A stretch of DNA of 64,000 nt from NCBI GenBank assembly GCA_964409025.1, contig CAYPBV010000004.1:1-64000 (forward strand), in the 5' to 3' direction. The notes under the pieces were generated by a model that was not told where the DNA came from, did no database searches, and saw only the letters and a list, made by a program, of their open reading frames with translations. Source of the stretch: Lacibacter sp964409025 (GTDB lineage Bacteria; Bacteroidota; Bacteroidia; Chitinophagales; Chitinophagaceae). A program made the position numbers and the translations under genes. Below, piece by piece: positions 35,091 through 44,728 of the stretch (the first letter of the stretch is position 1; each line of letters opens with the position of its first letter).

Positions 35091-38000
35091 TTATTTGCCA
35101 ATGTTAAATTGAATATAGGTTCTGATTTCCCACTCTCTTCCATTAGGGAAACCAATAGCTGTTGGGTCGGGAACCAGGTTGCCCGCAGGGTCAAGTATTT
35201 TAATGGGTGAATACCTGTTTGAATATCTGTCAAGTGTACGATAGGTACATCTGATACCGATTTTTGATGCAGGCAGCATAAACCAATCAGGTTTTCCTAA
35301 CTGTGTTGAAATATCACCAATCAATTGCAGCGGGAACGTTAAGTTAAAATCACGATGATAGTCAAACGGACCCCAATCATTGAATCTTGCAATTGCAATG
35401 AATTTAGTTTTCTTATAAATGGTTCTTACATCAACACCATAACGCTGAATTACTCTTGTGTCTGTACCATTTGCCTGTCCGTTACCTGCATACATCAATG
35501 CAATTACACCAAATTCGGGAGTCATTTTAGAAACAAGTCGGGTATTTACTTCCCACAAATCCTGTGCTGGTACTGAGCCGGGAAATGCAAACAAGTTTCT
35601 GTTTCCGAGGATACCAATGGCACCATCCATTACTGTAGGCAAATGACGAAATATAAAACCGGCACTCATTGCAAATTTTGCATCTTCCTGTCTATCGTTA
35701 TCCCACTCATACATCCAGGTGGCAGGTGTGGGGTCATAAGTTATTAATAATTCACCGGCTACTGTTTCTCTGTTTGAACGTACAGAAAAAGGATCATCGA
35801 GGATATTTCTTGCTCTGCCGGGAGCAAATACATCACCGGGAATAGGCCCTTCCAATGGTTTTTGATAAAGGAAGTTAGGCGCAAATTCAAACTTGCCTGC
35901 CCTTACGGTAAAACCGGTTAATGCGTTGTACATATTACCGCTACCTACATCTTTCAATGTCCATCCCGTGTATGTTCTTGTTTGATCCATTCCGCCATTT
36001 GCCACCAAGCCCATGTACGAGGCCAAACCATACCAGTTAAATGCTCCATTAGCATAGGTAAGTTTTATTTTACCTCCCCAGTTGTCTGATGATTTGATTT
36101 GATCTTTATACACTTTACCATCACGCATTAACTGAAAATCTCTGCCATTGAGCGGCTGTCCGCCCCACATACCACCCAATTCAAAACCTGCATTGCCAAA
36201 CTTTCTAGAAACCACTACTGTAGCTCTGCGTGTTTTAGGTTGTGGAATGGCAATGGAGCTCTGAATACCGCTGCGCTGTGTAATATCTTCATGGAATATA
36301 CCTGTAAACTTAAAATCCTTTACGGTTCTGCTGTATTTAACCAAAACAGCCGGGTTAGCTCCCCACCATAATTCCGGACCAAATGCAATTTTTAAACCTT
36401 TAATTGCTTTTTTACCTTCTATTTCAAAACCTAAAGGCGCTTCACCATTGTAAATATCAATGTTTGGGCCATAGTTGGCTTCGGGATAAAGGTTAAAGAA
36501 ATCGCCTTCATAAGCCCAATGGTAGTGACCGGTTCTGTAAAAACCTGTGAGGTTAAAATGTTTATTGTTCCAGTTAAATGTACTTCTGTATAACTGTATT
36601 CTGTTGCCGGGATTTATTTGTTGCGGACCAGTGGGTGTATTTACTGTAATCTGGCGGCCTCTGTTTTCATAAAAGATTTCGTCAATAGGATTTACCGGCA
36701 CATTTCCCAGTACGTTAAACTGTACATTGGCAGTTACGTTTGGAGCAGGTTTTGCAGTAACTCCAAAAAACATGGATTGCATGTGATCAAAACCCTGTCT
36801 TCTTGGAAACAGGTTGAGATCCTGTGGAGCCGCTTCATTTGCTTTTGGAGTTGAAATAAGACTCCCACCGGTATAGAATGTAGAAAAATCTGCACGCATA
36901 TCACTTAAGTACACTTTCCCTTTTTCTTCGCTTTGCAAAGCCGCTTTATCACCTCTGGCACGGAGCATGGCATCAGTAAATTGCATGTTATCTAATCCAT
37001 TGATTCTTGTTTTTGCATCTGCACTGTATGGGTTAAACTGATGTGCATCTTTCAATGCATAATAAGCTGCACGTGGATACAATTCATAAATACCTCTTTC
37101 ATTGGTTTTACCTTTTGCACAAATGCCAAACCATTCTTCGTTCATATTATTTTCACCGGCTTTGTAGTCATTTTGATAACCTCCATTTGACCATGAAGCC
37201 ACAGCATCGTGATCATCCAGCCCGGTTGTTTGTCCTGTTTTCCACCAACCATCACTAAACTGGAACGTAAACCCTCCAAGGCTGTTACCGGCCATACCCA
37301 ATCCTGCTGCATTGGCATAAATTTCTTTCCAATTGCTTACCAATATTTTTGCCTGATATTCCTGGTCTTCGTTGTTTGCCTGTGTATTGAATGCATCTGC
37401 ACCAAACTCAGTAAGCATTACAGGTTTGCCATATTCTTTCCGAACCCGCTCAAACATGTCGCCAAAGGATGCACCTCTGTATACATTGATGCCCAGCACA
37501 TCTACATCAGAACACTCTTTTTTAATAATGTCAAGAAACAGCAAATCGCCATTACAAATAGCTATGGGATGCGATTTATCAATCGTCTTCATTTCTTTTA
37601 CCGCATCATTAAAAGCTTTATAAAGATGGTAAGCATCTTTTGTTGATTGTCTGTCGGCGAGAGGAATGTTTTCTGTTTCAGCACCACGCCAGAACAGACC
37701 ATAGTTATTTTCATTACCTAAAAGAAACATCAAAACACCGGGAGTTCCTTTGTAAGCATTCACCATATCTTTTGTTTCACGAAGCAGAAGCTCACGCACC
37801 TGCGGGTCTGAGTAATCTGTATTGGGGGCCCATTTGCCACCTTTTAAAGTAAGACCATAGCGGCCAAAGGAATGATTGAGCACAGTATAAATGCCGTAAG
37901 TTTCATAGATGTATTTGATCCATTTGGCCGGTACGCCTGTGTACTGCCTGATGGTATTTACGCCCATGTTTTTAAGCATCGGCATTTCATAATCCAGCGC

Positions 38001-38222
38001 TGCCTTAATAACGTCGCCGGGTTGCTTCCATAAACTGTAATTAAAATTGGTACCAATGGGGAAATAATCCCAGTTCATACCGTTAATGAAAAAGTCTTTC
38101 CCGTCGGCGGTAATTTTATACCCCTCTCCGGTAGATTTTACAAAAACCCCCTTTTCCTGGGCTGAAGCAGCAGAGAAAAGGGAAAACATAATCAATAGAA
38201 AACCAATAGTTCTTCTTCTCAT
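35091..38222 (-). CDS. Clan GH-A glycosidase fused to a predicted outer-membrane beta-barrel
   Basis: 1043 aa with signal peptide (cleavage near AASAQ, residue 21). Residues ~25-400 form a GH2-like TIM barrel: FFINGMNWDYFPIG, VNTIRQYTGVP, acid/base candidate Glu171 in LLGNENNYG and nucleophile candidate Glu272 in LTEFGADA. From about 430 to the end the sequence is a series of amphipathic strands rich in aromatic and Gly residues with short turns, ending in YIQFNIGK; this looks like an outer-membrane barrel and not a TonB receptor, as no plug domain is seen. First gene of the left operon, divergent from the regulator. It may hydrolyse or transglycosylate glucan while anchored in the outer membrane. 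The barrel call rests on pattern reading. Confidence 0.7.
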   Translation of the reverse strand: MRRRTIGFLLIMFSLFSAASAQEKGVFVKSTGEGYKITADGKDFFINGMNWDYFPIGTNFNYSLWKQPGDVIKAALDYEMPMLKNMGVNTIRQYTGVPAKWIKYIYETYGIYTVLNHSFGRYGLTLKGGKWAPNTDYSDPQVRELLLRETKDMVNAYKGTPGVLMFLLGNENNYGLFWRGAETENIPLADRQSTKDAYHLYKAFNDAVKEMKTIDKSHPIAICNGDLLFLDIIKKECSDVDVLGINVYRGASFGDMFERVRKEYGKPVMLTEFGADAFNTQANNEDQEYQAKILVSNWKEIYANAAGLGMAGNSLGGFTFQFSDGWWKTGQTTGLDDHDAVASWSNGGYQNDYKAGENNMNEEWFGICAKGKTNERGIYELYPRAAYYALKDAHQFNPYSADAKTRINGLDNMQFTDAMLRARGDKAALQSEEKGKVYLSDMRADFSTFYTGGSLISTPKANEAAPQDLNLFPRRQGFDHMQSMFFGVTAKPAPNVTANVQFNVLGNVPVNPIDEIFYENRGRQITVNTPTGPQQINPGNRIQLYRSTFNWNNKHFNLTGFYRTGHYHWAYEGDFFNLYPEANYGPNIDIYNGEAPLGFEIEGKKAIKGLKIAFGPELWWGANPAVLVKYSRTVKDFKFTGIFHEDITQRSGIQSSIAIPQPKTRRATVVVSRKFGNAGFELGGMWGGQPLNGRDFQLMRDGKVYKDQIKSSDNWGGKIKLTYANGAFNWYGLASYMGLVANGGMDQTRTYTGWTLKDVGSGNMYNALTGFTVRAGKFEFAPNFLYQKPLEGPIPGDVFAPGRARNILDDPFSVRSNRETVAGELLITYDPTPATWMYEWDNDRQEDAKFAMSAGFIFRHLPTVMDGAIGILGNRNLFAFPGSVPAQDLWEVNTRLVSKMTPEFGVIALMYAGNGQANGTDTRVIQRYGVDVRTIYKKTKFIAIARFNDWGPFDYHRDFNLTFPLQLIGDISTQLGKPDWFMLPASKIGIRCTYRTLDRYSNRYSPIKILDPAGNLVPDPTAIGFPNGREWEIRTYIQFNIGK

Positions 38223-38783
38223 ATAGCAAAATTTAAATTGATGTGAATGTTGTTTAATGGGGGCTTAACAAGGCAAGCATGGGGTGGCTTCGGAGGATGA
38301 TGGCAAAACAATACTGTAATTAAAGGATTTATTAAGCTTTTAAAATATCCTGTTTTACTTGCGTAATTGAAAAGGTCTGGACTATTGAACAGAAAAGATG
38401 AAAAACCTGCTCTTTGGCGGCTGATGAAGCAACCCTTGGCAAGAGTTGCAGTTTCCCTTAAATCAAGTTTTCCTGATTTAACCGTCATAATACAATAGTC
38501 AGTTTAGCAATCGTTTGCAATAACGCAGCATAAAACTACTCCCCCACACAACAAAAAAGAAATATTTAGCCCCAACATTACTACATCAACAAGCTTAAAT
38601 CGTTGATTTTTATGCTATTTACACCACATCATTACTACATCATTGCTTTTATTTACCTTCATCATTCCAATTTTGAATATGAAATGTTCAAATCAAAAAT
38701 TTTATTGCTATAAGAATATGGGCATTCCATGTGATATACCATCAGCCCTGCTTTGGCAGGATGCATAATAATAATACAGGCGC
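38223..38783. promoter_or_regulatory. Divergent control region of the glucan locus
   Basis: 561 bp between the barrel-fusion gene (leftward) and the regulator gene (rightward), with no convincing gene. It contains two exact copies of the 13-mer CATTACTACATCA at 38576-38588 and 38630-38642, 54 bp apart (about five helical turns), a good operator candidate for the adjacent HTH regulator. A CCTGC-TTTG-GCAGG inverted repeat lies at 38747-38760, 23 bp before the regulator ATG. Clear -7/-33 elements were not assigned. A small minus-strand open frame (38219-38488) is probably not a gene. Confidence 0.55.
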
Positions 38784-41675
38784 ATGAAACGATTGCTTTT
38801 TCTGCTTTTAGCAGCCCCTCTTTTTTGTGTTGCTCAAAACACAATCGGGTTTCCTGAGGTTACTAATTTTTCCAAGTCAACTTACAAAGGCGGGCTTCAA
38901 AATTGGGATATTAAGCAGGCCTTGAATGGAATAATCTATTTTGCGAATAATGAAGGTTTATTGAGTTTTGACGGTGTATTCTGGAACCTCTACCCTTTGC
39001 CCAATAAAACCAATGTACGCTCCATAGAAACCGGCGCAGATAATCATATTTATGCCGGCGGACAGGATGAATTAGGCTATTTTGCCCCAGCCGGTAATGG
39101 CAGATTACAATATGTTTCACTCACGCAGCTAATTGACTCAACACACCGCAGTTTTGGGGATGTGTGGGATATAGTGAGTTCAGGCAGGGATATTTTCTTT
39201 AGAACCCTCACTAAAATTTTTCAATATAATGGCAGAACCATTACGGTTTATCCCGCTTCCTCTGAATGGTGGTTTTTGGGTAAAAGTAATAACATGTTGT
39301 ACGCACATGACCATACAAAAGGTTTATATGTTTTTAATCAAAACAAATGGCAGCCTGCAGTGCCCATTAATCCGCTCCCTGCATCAGACCCCGTAACTTC
39401 TATTCTTGATGGTGAAAACGGAACCTCAATAATTACTACTTTAAAAAACGGATTGTTTCGGCTTAGCTCTAATTCTTTAACAGCAATTTCATCGCCCAAC
39501 AATAATTTGTTTAATAAACAACGCATTTATGCGGCTGTAAAAATTACCAATCAATGGCTGGCTTTGGCTACCAATAACGGAGGTGTTTATATTACCGACG
39601 CTGCCGGAACTATCATTCAACAGTTCTCCAAAACGGAAGGGCTGCACAATAATAATGTGTTGAGCATTTTTTCTGACAAACAGCAAAACCTCTGGCTGGG
39701 GCTGGATAATGGTATTGACTTTGTTACCTACAGCAGCGCCATTAAGCAAATAAAACCAATGATGAATGAAGCATCCGGTTATGCATTGTTGATGAAAGAC
39801 CGGCGCTTGTTTGCAGGCACATCAGCAGGGTTGTTCAGTGTTTCATTACAGCAGATGGATGATTTAAGTTTCAGTAAAGGAAGCTTTGAACCTGTAAATA
39901 ATACCAAGGGGCAGGTTTGGAACCTTGCCGAAATAAATAATACTGTATTAATGGGGCATCATGAAGGTGCTTTTGCAATTAAAAATAACAATGCGTCACA
40001 AATAAGTAAAGAACCCGGCTTCTGGAATTTTATTCCCCTCTCAACTGTTTACCCGGCACAGGACATTGCTGCAGGTAATTATAATGGTATCCGCTTTTTT
40101 AAATATAACGGTACAACCTTTATGCCATCCGGTTCAATAGAGCGTTTTGATGAATCATCCCGTTTTATTGTAGCAGATAATAATGACATGCTGTGGGTAT
40201 CACACCCTTACCATGGGGTATTTCGCATTCAGGAAAATAAAGACGGAAGCAGGCAGGTATTTTCTTATAACGAAAAAAAAGGATTACCATCGGTACTTAA
40301 TAATCATGCGTATCATATAAAAAATGAATTAGTGATTGCAACTGAAAAAGGAGCGTACGTTTACAATAAAGCAAAAGATAATTTTGAAGTTTCTGCATTT
40401 TACTATAAGCTACTGGGTACGCAAAGTCTTCGTTATTTGAAAGAAGATAAAAACGGGAACATCTGGTTTATTCATGAAAAAACCCTTGGTGTCATTGATT
40501 TTTCCGAAAACAAACCCAAGATTATTTATCTGCCTGAACTTCACTCAAAAATGCTGAGTGGATTTGAATTGATATATCCTCTGGATAACAACAATATTTT
40601 TATGGGTGCAGAAAAGGGATTTTATCATATAAACTATGAAAAATACAAACGGAACGTACAATCATTGAATGTGCAGGTAAGAAGTGTGGTTATAAGCAAT
40701 ACAAAAGACAGTTTACTGTTTGGCGGATATTTTTCTGATGTAAATGCGGAGCAAAAACAAACAGCATCACAAATTCAATCCATTTCGCACCAATGGAAAA
40801 CCATTCAGTTTGAATTTTCTTCTTCGCTGTTCGGTTATCAATCAAACCTTGAATACAGTTACAGACTTACAGGTTTTAGTAATAACTGGAGTGAGTGGAG
40901 CAACCGTACGCAAAAAGAATACACCAATCTCAGCGCAGGCACTTATCGGTTTGAAGTAAAAGTGCGAAACAACCTTGGCAATGAATCAGCTGTTGCTTAT
41001 TATGAGTTTAAGGTGTTACCGCCCTGGTATGAATCCTGGTGGGCCAAAATACTCTATACACTGGCAGCAGCAGCATTGATGCTGTTTTTATACCGACGCC
41101 ATTTAAAGAAATTGGAAAAACAGCGGCAAAAATTTGATGAGGAGCAACAAAAACTGAAATATATTCATGAACTGGAGCGTAATAAAACAGAAAGTGAACT
41201 GGTGGCATTACGCAATGAAAAACTGGAAGCTGAAATCAACTTCAAAAATTCAGAAGTAGCTTCTGCAGCTATGCATCTGGTAAAGAAAAGTGAACTGCTT
41301 ACCAAAATAAAAACAGATTTAACACAAATGATGAAGCGGGTGGAAAATGAACAGGCTGTTACAGAAATTAAAAAGATGATTAAATCGCTTGGCGATGATG
41401 AGCATATTGATGCAGAATGGGAAAGCTTTACCAAACACTTTGATAAAGTACATAGTGATTTTATAGTAAGACTCAAAGAAGTACATCCCAATCTTACCGG
41501 CAATGAATTAAAATTGTGCACCTACCTGCGTATGAATCTTTCCACCAAAGAAATTGCACAGTTAATGAATATTTCCGGACGTGGAGTGGAAATAAGCAGA
41601 TACAGGTTGCGTAAAAAATTAAATATTGCATCAGAAATGACCTTGTTTGATTACCTCATCAGTTTACAAAAATGA
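38784..41675 (+). CDS. One-component membrane regulator: sensor beta-propeller, Y_Y_Y, TM, LuxR-type HTH
   Basis: 963 aa. Signal peptide (1-18, ending VAQ). Residues ~25-660 contain Reg_prop-type propeller repeats such as GIIYFANNEGLLSFDGVFW and NLWLGLDNGIDFVTYS. A Y_Y_Y domain precedes the membrane (YSYRLTGFSNNWSEWSN, YRFEVKVRNNLG). One TM helix is at about 755-772, then a long coiled coil (775-825), and a C-terminal LuxR/GerE-like HTH at about 905-950 (LTGNELKLCTYLRMNLSTK, EIAQLMNISGRGVEISRYRL). There is no kinase or receiver domain, so DNA binding is directly linked to the periplasmic sensor, as in SusR-type control. It probably senses glucan oligosaccharides and drives both flanking operons. 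Cotranscribed with the next gene. Confidence 0.9.
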   Translation: MKRLLFLLLAAPLFCVAQNTIGFPEVTNFSKSTYKGGLQNWDIKQALNGIIYFANNEGLLSFDGVFWNLYPLPNKTNVRSIETGADNHIYAGGQDELGYFAPAGNGRLQYVSLTQLIDSTHRSFGDVWDIVSSGRDIFFRTLTKIFQYNGRTITVYPASSEWWFLGKSNNMLYAHDHTKGLYVFNQNKWQPAVPINPLPASDPVTSILDGENGTSIITTLKNGLFRLSSNSLTAISSPNNNLFNKQRIYAAVKITNQWLALATNNGGVYITDAAGTIIQQFSKTEGLHNNNVLSIFSDKQQNLWLGLDNGIDFVTYSSAIKQIKPMMNEASGYALLMKDRRLFAGTSAGLFSVSLQQMDDLSFSKGSFEPVNNTKGQVWNLAEINNTVLMGHHEGAFAIKNNNASQISKEPGFWNFIPLSTVYPAQDIAAGNYNGIRFFKYNGTTFMPSGSIERFDESSRFIVADNNDMLWVSHPYHGVFRIQENKDGSRQVFSYNEKKGLPSVLNNHAYHIKNELVIATEKGAYVYNKAKDNFEVSAFYYKLLGTQSLRYLKEDKNGNIWFIHEKTLGVIDFSENKPKIIYLPELHSKMLSGFELIYPLDNNNIFMGAEKGFYHINYEKYKRNVQSLNVQVRSVVISNTKDSLLFGGYFSDVNAEQKQTASQIQSISHQWKTIQFEFSSSLFGYQSNLEYSYRLTGFSNNWSEWSNRTQKEYTNLSAGTYRFEVKVRNNLGNESAVAYYEFKVLPPWYESWWAKILYTLAAAALMLFLYRRHLKKLEKQRQKFDEEQQKLKYIHELERNKTESELVALRNEKLEAEINFKNSEVASAAMHLVKKSELLTKIKTDLTQMMKRVENEQAVTEIKKMIKSLGDDEHIDAEWESFTKHFDKVHSDFIVRLKEVHPNLTGNELKLCTYLRMNLSTKEIAQLMNISGRGVEISRYRLRKKLNIASEMTLFDYLISLQK

Positions 41676-42484
41676 CGCTCCAATTCTTTTGCCCCCGCTG
41701 GGGAAGCGAGGCTTTTAGCTGGGACATCTTTTGCAGTAATGTAAAAGCAGCCGGCTATGATGGCGTGGAAGCGGGCGTTCCTTTTGACGAAAAAGAACTG
41801 GATGAAATGCATACTGCGTTATCAAAACATCAACTGGTATTCATAGGTCAATACTGGCAATCATTTGAACAAGAGTTTACAGCGCATAAAAATTCATACA
41901 TCGCTCACCTGCATCACTTGGCACAACTCAATCCTGTAAAGATTGATGCACAAACGGGTAAAGATTATTTTACATTTCAACAAAACAAAGAACTCTTTGA
42001 TGTTGCTTCAGCATTTACACAACAAACAGGAATTCCCGTAGCACATGAAACACACAGAAATAAAGCTTTGTTTGCAGCACATATAACTAAAGATTTTTTA
42101 CAGCAAATTACAATGCTCAGCATTACAGCTGACTTTTCACACTGGTGTAATGTAGCAGAAAGTTTTCTGGAAGATCAGCAAGAAGCAGTAGCACTTGCCT
42201 GTGTACATGCCATACATATACATGCACGTGTGGGACATACACAAAGTGCCCAGGTGATTGACCCAAGATTGGATTTGTGGAAAGATGCATTACAAACACA
42301 TGTGCAATGGTGGAAACAGATTGCGGCACATCATAAAGCGCAAAAGAAGGACACACTCACCATTACTCCGGAGTTTGGCCCTGCACCTTATCTTGTTCAT
42401 CATCCCTTAAATCAAGAACCTCTATCAAATCAATGGGAGATAAATGTGTGGATGATGAATTATTTAAGAAATGAGTTGCTGTAA
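41672..42484 (+). CDS. Sugar phosphate isomerase/epimerase-like TIM barrel (AP_endonuc_2)
   Basis: 270-aa cytosolic protein. The N-terminus (FFCPRWGSEAF...DGVEAGVPFDE), AHETHRNKALF, SITADFSHWC and AIHIHARVG, TPEFGPAPY motifs place His, Asp and Glu metal ligands as in xylose isomerase-like TIM barrels. Its ATG overlaps the stop of the regulator (ATGA), so the two are translationally coupled, an unusual pairing of a transcription regulator with a sugar enzyme. Substrate unknown; glucose-only glucans would not obviously need an epimerase. Ends 1 bp from the convergent GH3 stop. Confidence 0.8.
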   Translation: MTLQFFCPRWGSEAFSWDIFCSNVKAAGYDGVEAGVPFDEKELDEMHTALSKHQLVFIGQYWQSFEQEFTAHKNSYIAHLHHLAQLNPVKIDAQTGKDYFTFQQNKELFDVASAFTQQTGIPVAHETHRNKALFAAHITKDFLQQITMLSITADFSHWCNVAESFLEDQQEAVALACVHAIHIHARVGHTQSAQVIDPRLDLWKDALQTHVQWWKQIAAHHKAQKKDTLTITPEFGPAPYLVHHPLNQEPLSNQWEINVWMMNYLRNELL

Positions 42485-42485
42485 T

Positions 42486-44702
42486 TTATCTCATCCAGCT
42501 AACTGATGCTTTCGTTACATCTCTTGAGTTACTTCCAATCATAATTTCAAATACACCGGGCTCCCAATCATACTTTAGTTGATCATCATAAAACCGGAGA
42601 TCCTTTGTAGTGATGCTGAAGCTAACTGTTTTACTTTCGCCGGGCATGAATTCAATTTGCTGAAATCCTTTTAACTCTTTAACAGGACGTACCACTTTAC
42701 CGGTAACGTCTCTGATGTATAACTGAACCGTTTCTTTCCCCTTTACAGTTCCTGTATTTGTTACGGTAACAGAAGCAGTAAGTGTTTGATTTCCTTTTAA
42801 GGATGCATTGCTTAGTTTTACTTCACTAAAAGCGAAAGAAGTATAACTCAATCCAAACCCAAAGGGATATGCAGGACTGTTAGGCAAATCAATATAAGCT
42901 GATACGTAACTGTTTTGAAATTCATCTGCAGCGGGACGGCCCGTATTGAAATAGTTATAATATGTCGGAATTTGTCCTTCCGTTCTTGGAAAGGTCATGG
43001 GTAATTTTCCTGACGGATTGTAATCGCCATACAACACATCAGCCATAGCATTACCAGCTTCTGTACCCAGCCACCAGGTATATAACACAGCCGAAGCATG
43101 TACAGCAGCCTGATTAAAAATCAACGGTCTGCCAGCATGTATCAATAATACAATTGGTTTGCCGGTAGCTGCAAGTGCTGTTATCAATTGATTTTGTACG
43201 CCCGGCAATTGCAGGCTGCTGCGACTTTTTGCTTCGCCACTCATATCTCTTGCCTCGCCTACCGTTACCATAATTACATCTGACTGTTTTGCAACTTCAA
43301 CAGCTGCTGCAAAACCTGAAGTATCTGAATCATTAATGTTACAACCCTTGGCATACAATAAATTAGTTTTATCAGCTTTCGTCATCATTCCATTCCATAA
43401 CGGAACAATACGTGCAGAATCATCATCCCACTCCATACTCCAAAAACCCAAATTATCTTTTACTGCCTTTACGAAAGGACCTATCACGGCAACCTTTTGC
43501 TTCTTTTGCAGAGGCAATGTTTGCTGATTATTCTTTAACAGCACAATACTTTTCTTTGCAATATCCCGTGCTGCAGCAAGATGCTGCGGGTTACTCCATT
43601 GCTGTTGTTGCCTTTGTTCATTAGAAAACTTAAATGGATCATCAAACAAACCCATTTCAAATTTTTTGCGAAGAATCCGGCGAACTGCATCATCTATCAA
43701 CTCCATTTTCACTTTACCCTCTTTTACTAGCAGTGGCAAATACCTGAGATAAGCCCTGCTTTCCATATCCATATCACAACCTGCATTCAATGCAATACGT
43801 GCAGCATCCATTGTATCTTTTGCAAAACCATGTGCAATCATTTCACCCACGCTTCCCCAGTCACTTACAATAAAACCATTGTGCTTCCATTTGTTTTTTA
43901 AAATATCCCGTTGCAGATATTTATTTCCTGTAGCTGGTATACCATTCAAATCATTAAACGAATTCATGAATGTGGCAGCACCTGCTTCGTTTGCAGCAAG
44001 GAATGGCGGAAGATAGATTTCCCATAACATACGCAAACTCATATCCACACTGTTATAATCACGGCCACCAACAGCCGCACCATAAGCTGCAAAATGTTTG
44101 GCACAAGCCATAACTGCATCTATACTACCCAATCCTTTTCCCTGAAAACCTTTTACTCTTGATCTTGCTATTAAACTGCCGAGGTAAGGATCTTCGCCTG
44201 CGCCTTCCATTACACGGCCCCAGCGTGGATCACGACTGATGTCTACCATGGGTGCAAAAGTCCAATGCACACCTGCAGCACTGGCTTCAGTGGCGGCTAT
44301 GCGTGCACTCAATTCTATGGCGGCTAAATCCCAACTTGCTGCTTCAGCTAACGGAATGGGAAATGTTGTTCTGAATCCATGAATCACATCCTGCCCAAAT
44401 AACAACGGAATTTTTAAGCGTGACTTCATTGCATACTGCTGCAGCATCTTTGTTTTTTCTACACCCACTACATTGAGCATAGAGCCCAGCTTACCCTCCT
44501 TTACCTGCTGAACTTTTGTGTTATCAGGTGTTACGGGGCCAGTAAAAGACCAATCACCAGTATACTGATTGAGCTGACCTGCTTTTTCTTCCAGCGTCAT
44601 TAACTTTAAAACAGAATCAACCCGTTGCTCAATCGTTTTTTTCTGCGCACACAAAACTGAGCAAAGAAATAAACAGCATACACCTAAAAGGTATTGTTTC
44701 AT
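42486..44702 (-). CDS. GH3 beta-glucosidase, secreted
   Basis: 738 aa with a signal peptide (cleavage after about residue 19, VLCAQ). Three-domain GH3: TIM barrel with FAPMVDISRDPRWGR, KHFAAYG and nucleophile Asp281 (GFIVSDWG); alpha/beta sandwich with VGEARDMSGEAKSRSSLQLP carrying the probable acid/base region; C-terminal Fn3-like domain. Similar in layout to periplasmic BglX. It would release glucose from oligosaccharides with beta-1,2-, 1,3- or 1,6-links. Tandem with a second GH3 (26-bp gap). Confidence 0.94.
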   Translation of the reverse strand: MKQYLLGVCCLFLCSVLCAQKKTIEQRVDSVLKLMTLEEKAGQLNQYTGDWSFTGPVTPDNTKVQQVKEGKLGSMLNVVGVEKTKMLQQYAMKSRLKIPLLFGQDVIHGFRTTFPIPLAEAASWDLAAIELSARIAATEASAAGVHWTFAPMVDISRDPRWGRVMEGAGEDPYLGSLIARSRVKGFQGKGLGSIDAVMACAKHFAAYGAAVGGRDYNSVDMSLRMLWEIYLPPFLAANEAGAATFMNSFNDLNGIPATGNKYLQRDILKNKWKHNGFIVSDWGSVGEMIAHGFAKDTMDAARIALNAGCDMDMESRAYLRYLPLLVKEGKVKMELIDDAVRRILRKKFEMGLFDDPFKFSNEQRQQQQWSNPQHLAAARDIAKKSIVLLKNNQQTLPLQKKQKVAVIGPFVKAVKDNLGFWSMEWDDDSARIVPLWNGMMTKADKTNLLYAKGCNINDSDTSGFAAAVEVAKQSDVIMVTVGEARDMSGEAKSRSSLQLPGVQNQLITALAATGKPIVLLIHAGRPLIFNQAAVHASAVLYTWWLGTEAGNAMADVLYGDYNPSGKLPMTFPRTEGQIPTYYNYFNTGRPAADEFQNSYVSAYIDLPNSPAYPFGFGLSYTSFAFSEVKLSNASLKGNQTLTASVTVTNTGTVKGKETVQLYIRDVTGKVVRPVKELKGFQQIEFMPGESKTVSFSITTKDLRFYDDQLKYDWEPGVFEIMIGSNSRDVTKASVSWMR

Positions 44703-44728
44703 ACAATCAAACTATTTTACTGCTTCAT

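Noticed and set aside
35091..38222. Reading this gene as a SusC/TonB-dependent receptor
   Set aside because: Length fits, but the N-terminus is a glycosidase barrel and no plug or TonB box is present.
38219..38488. Minus-strand open frame of 89 codons upstream of the barrel fusion
   Set aside because: Lies in the control region, ends within the ATG of the next gene, and has no recognisable protein pattern.
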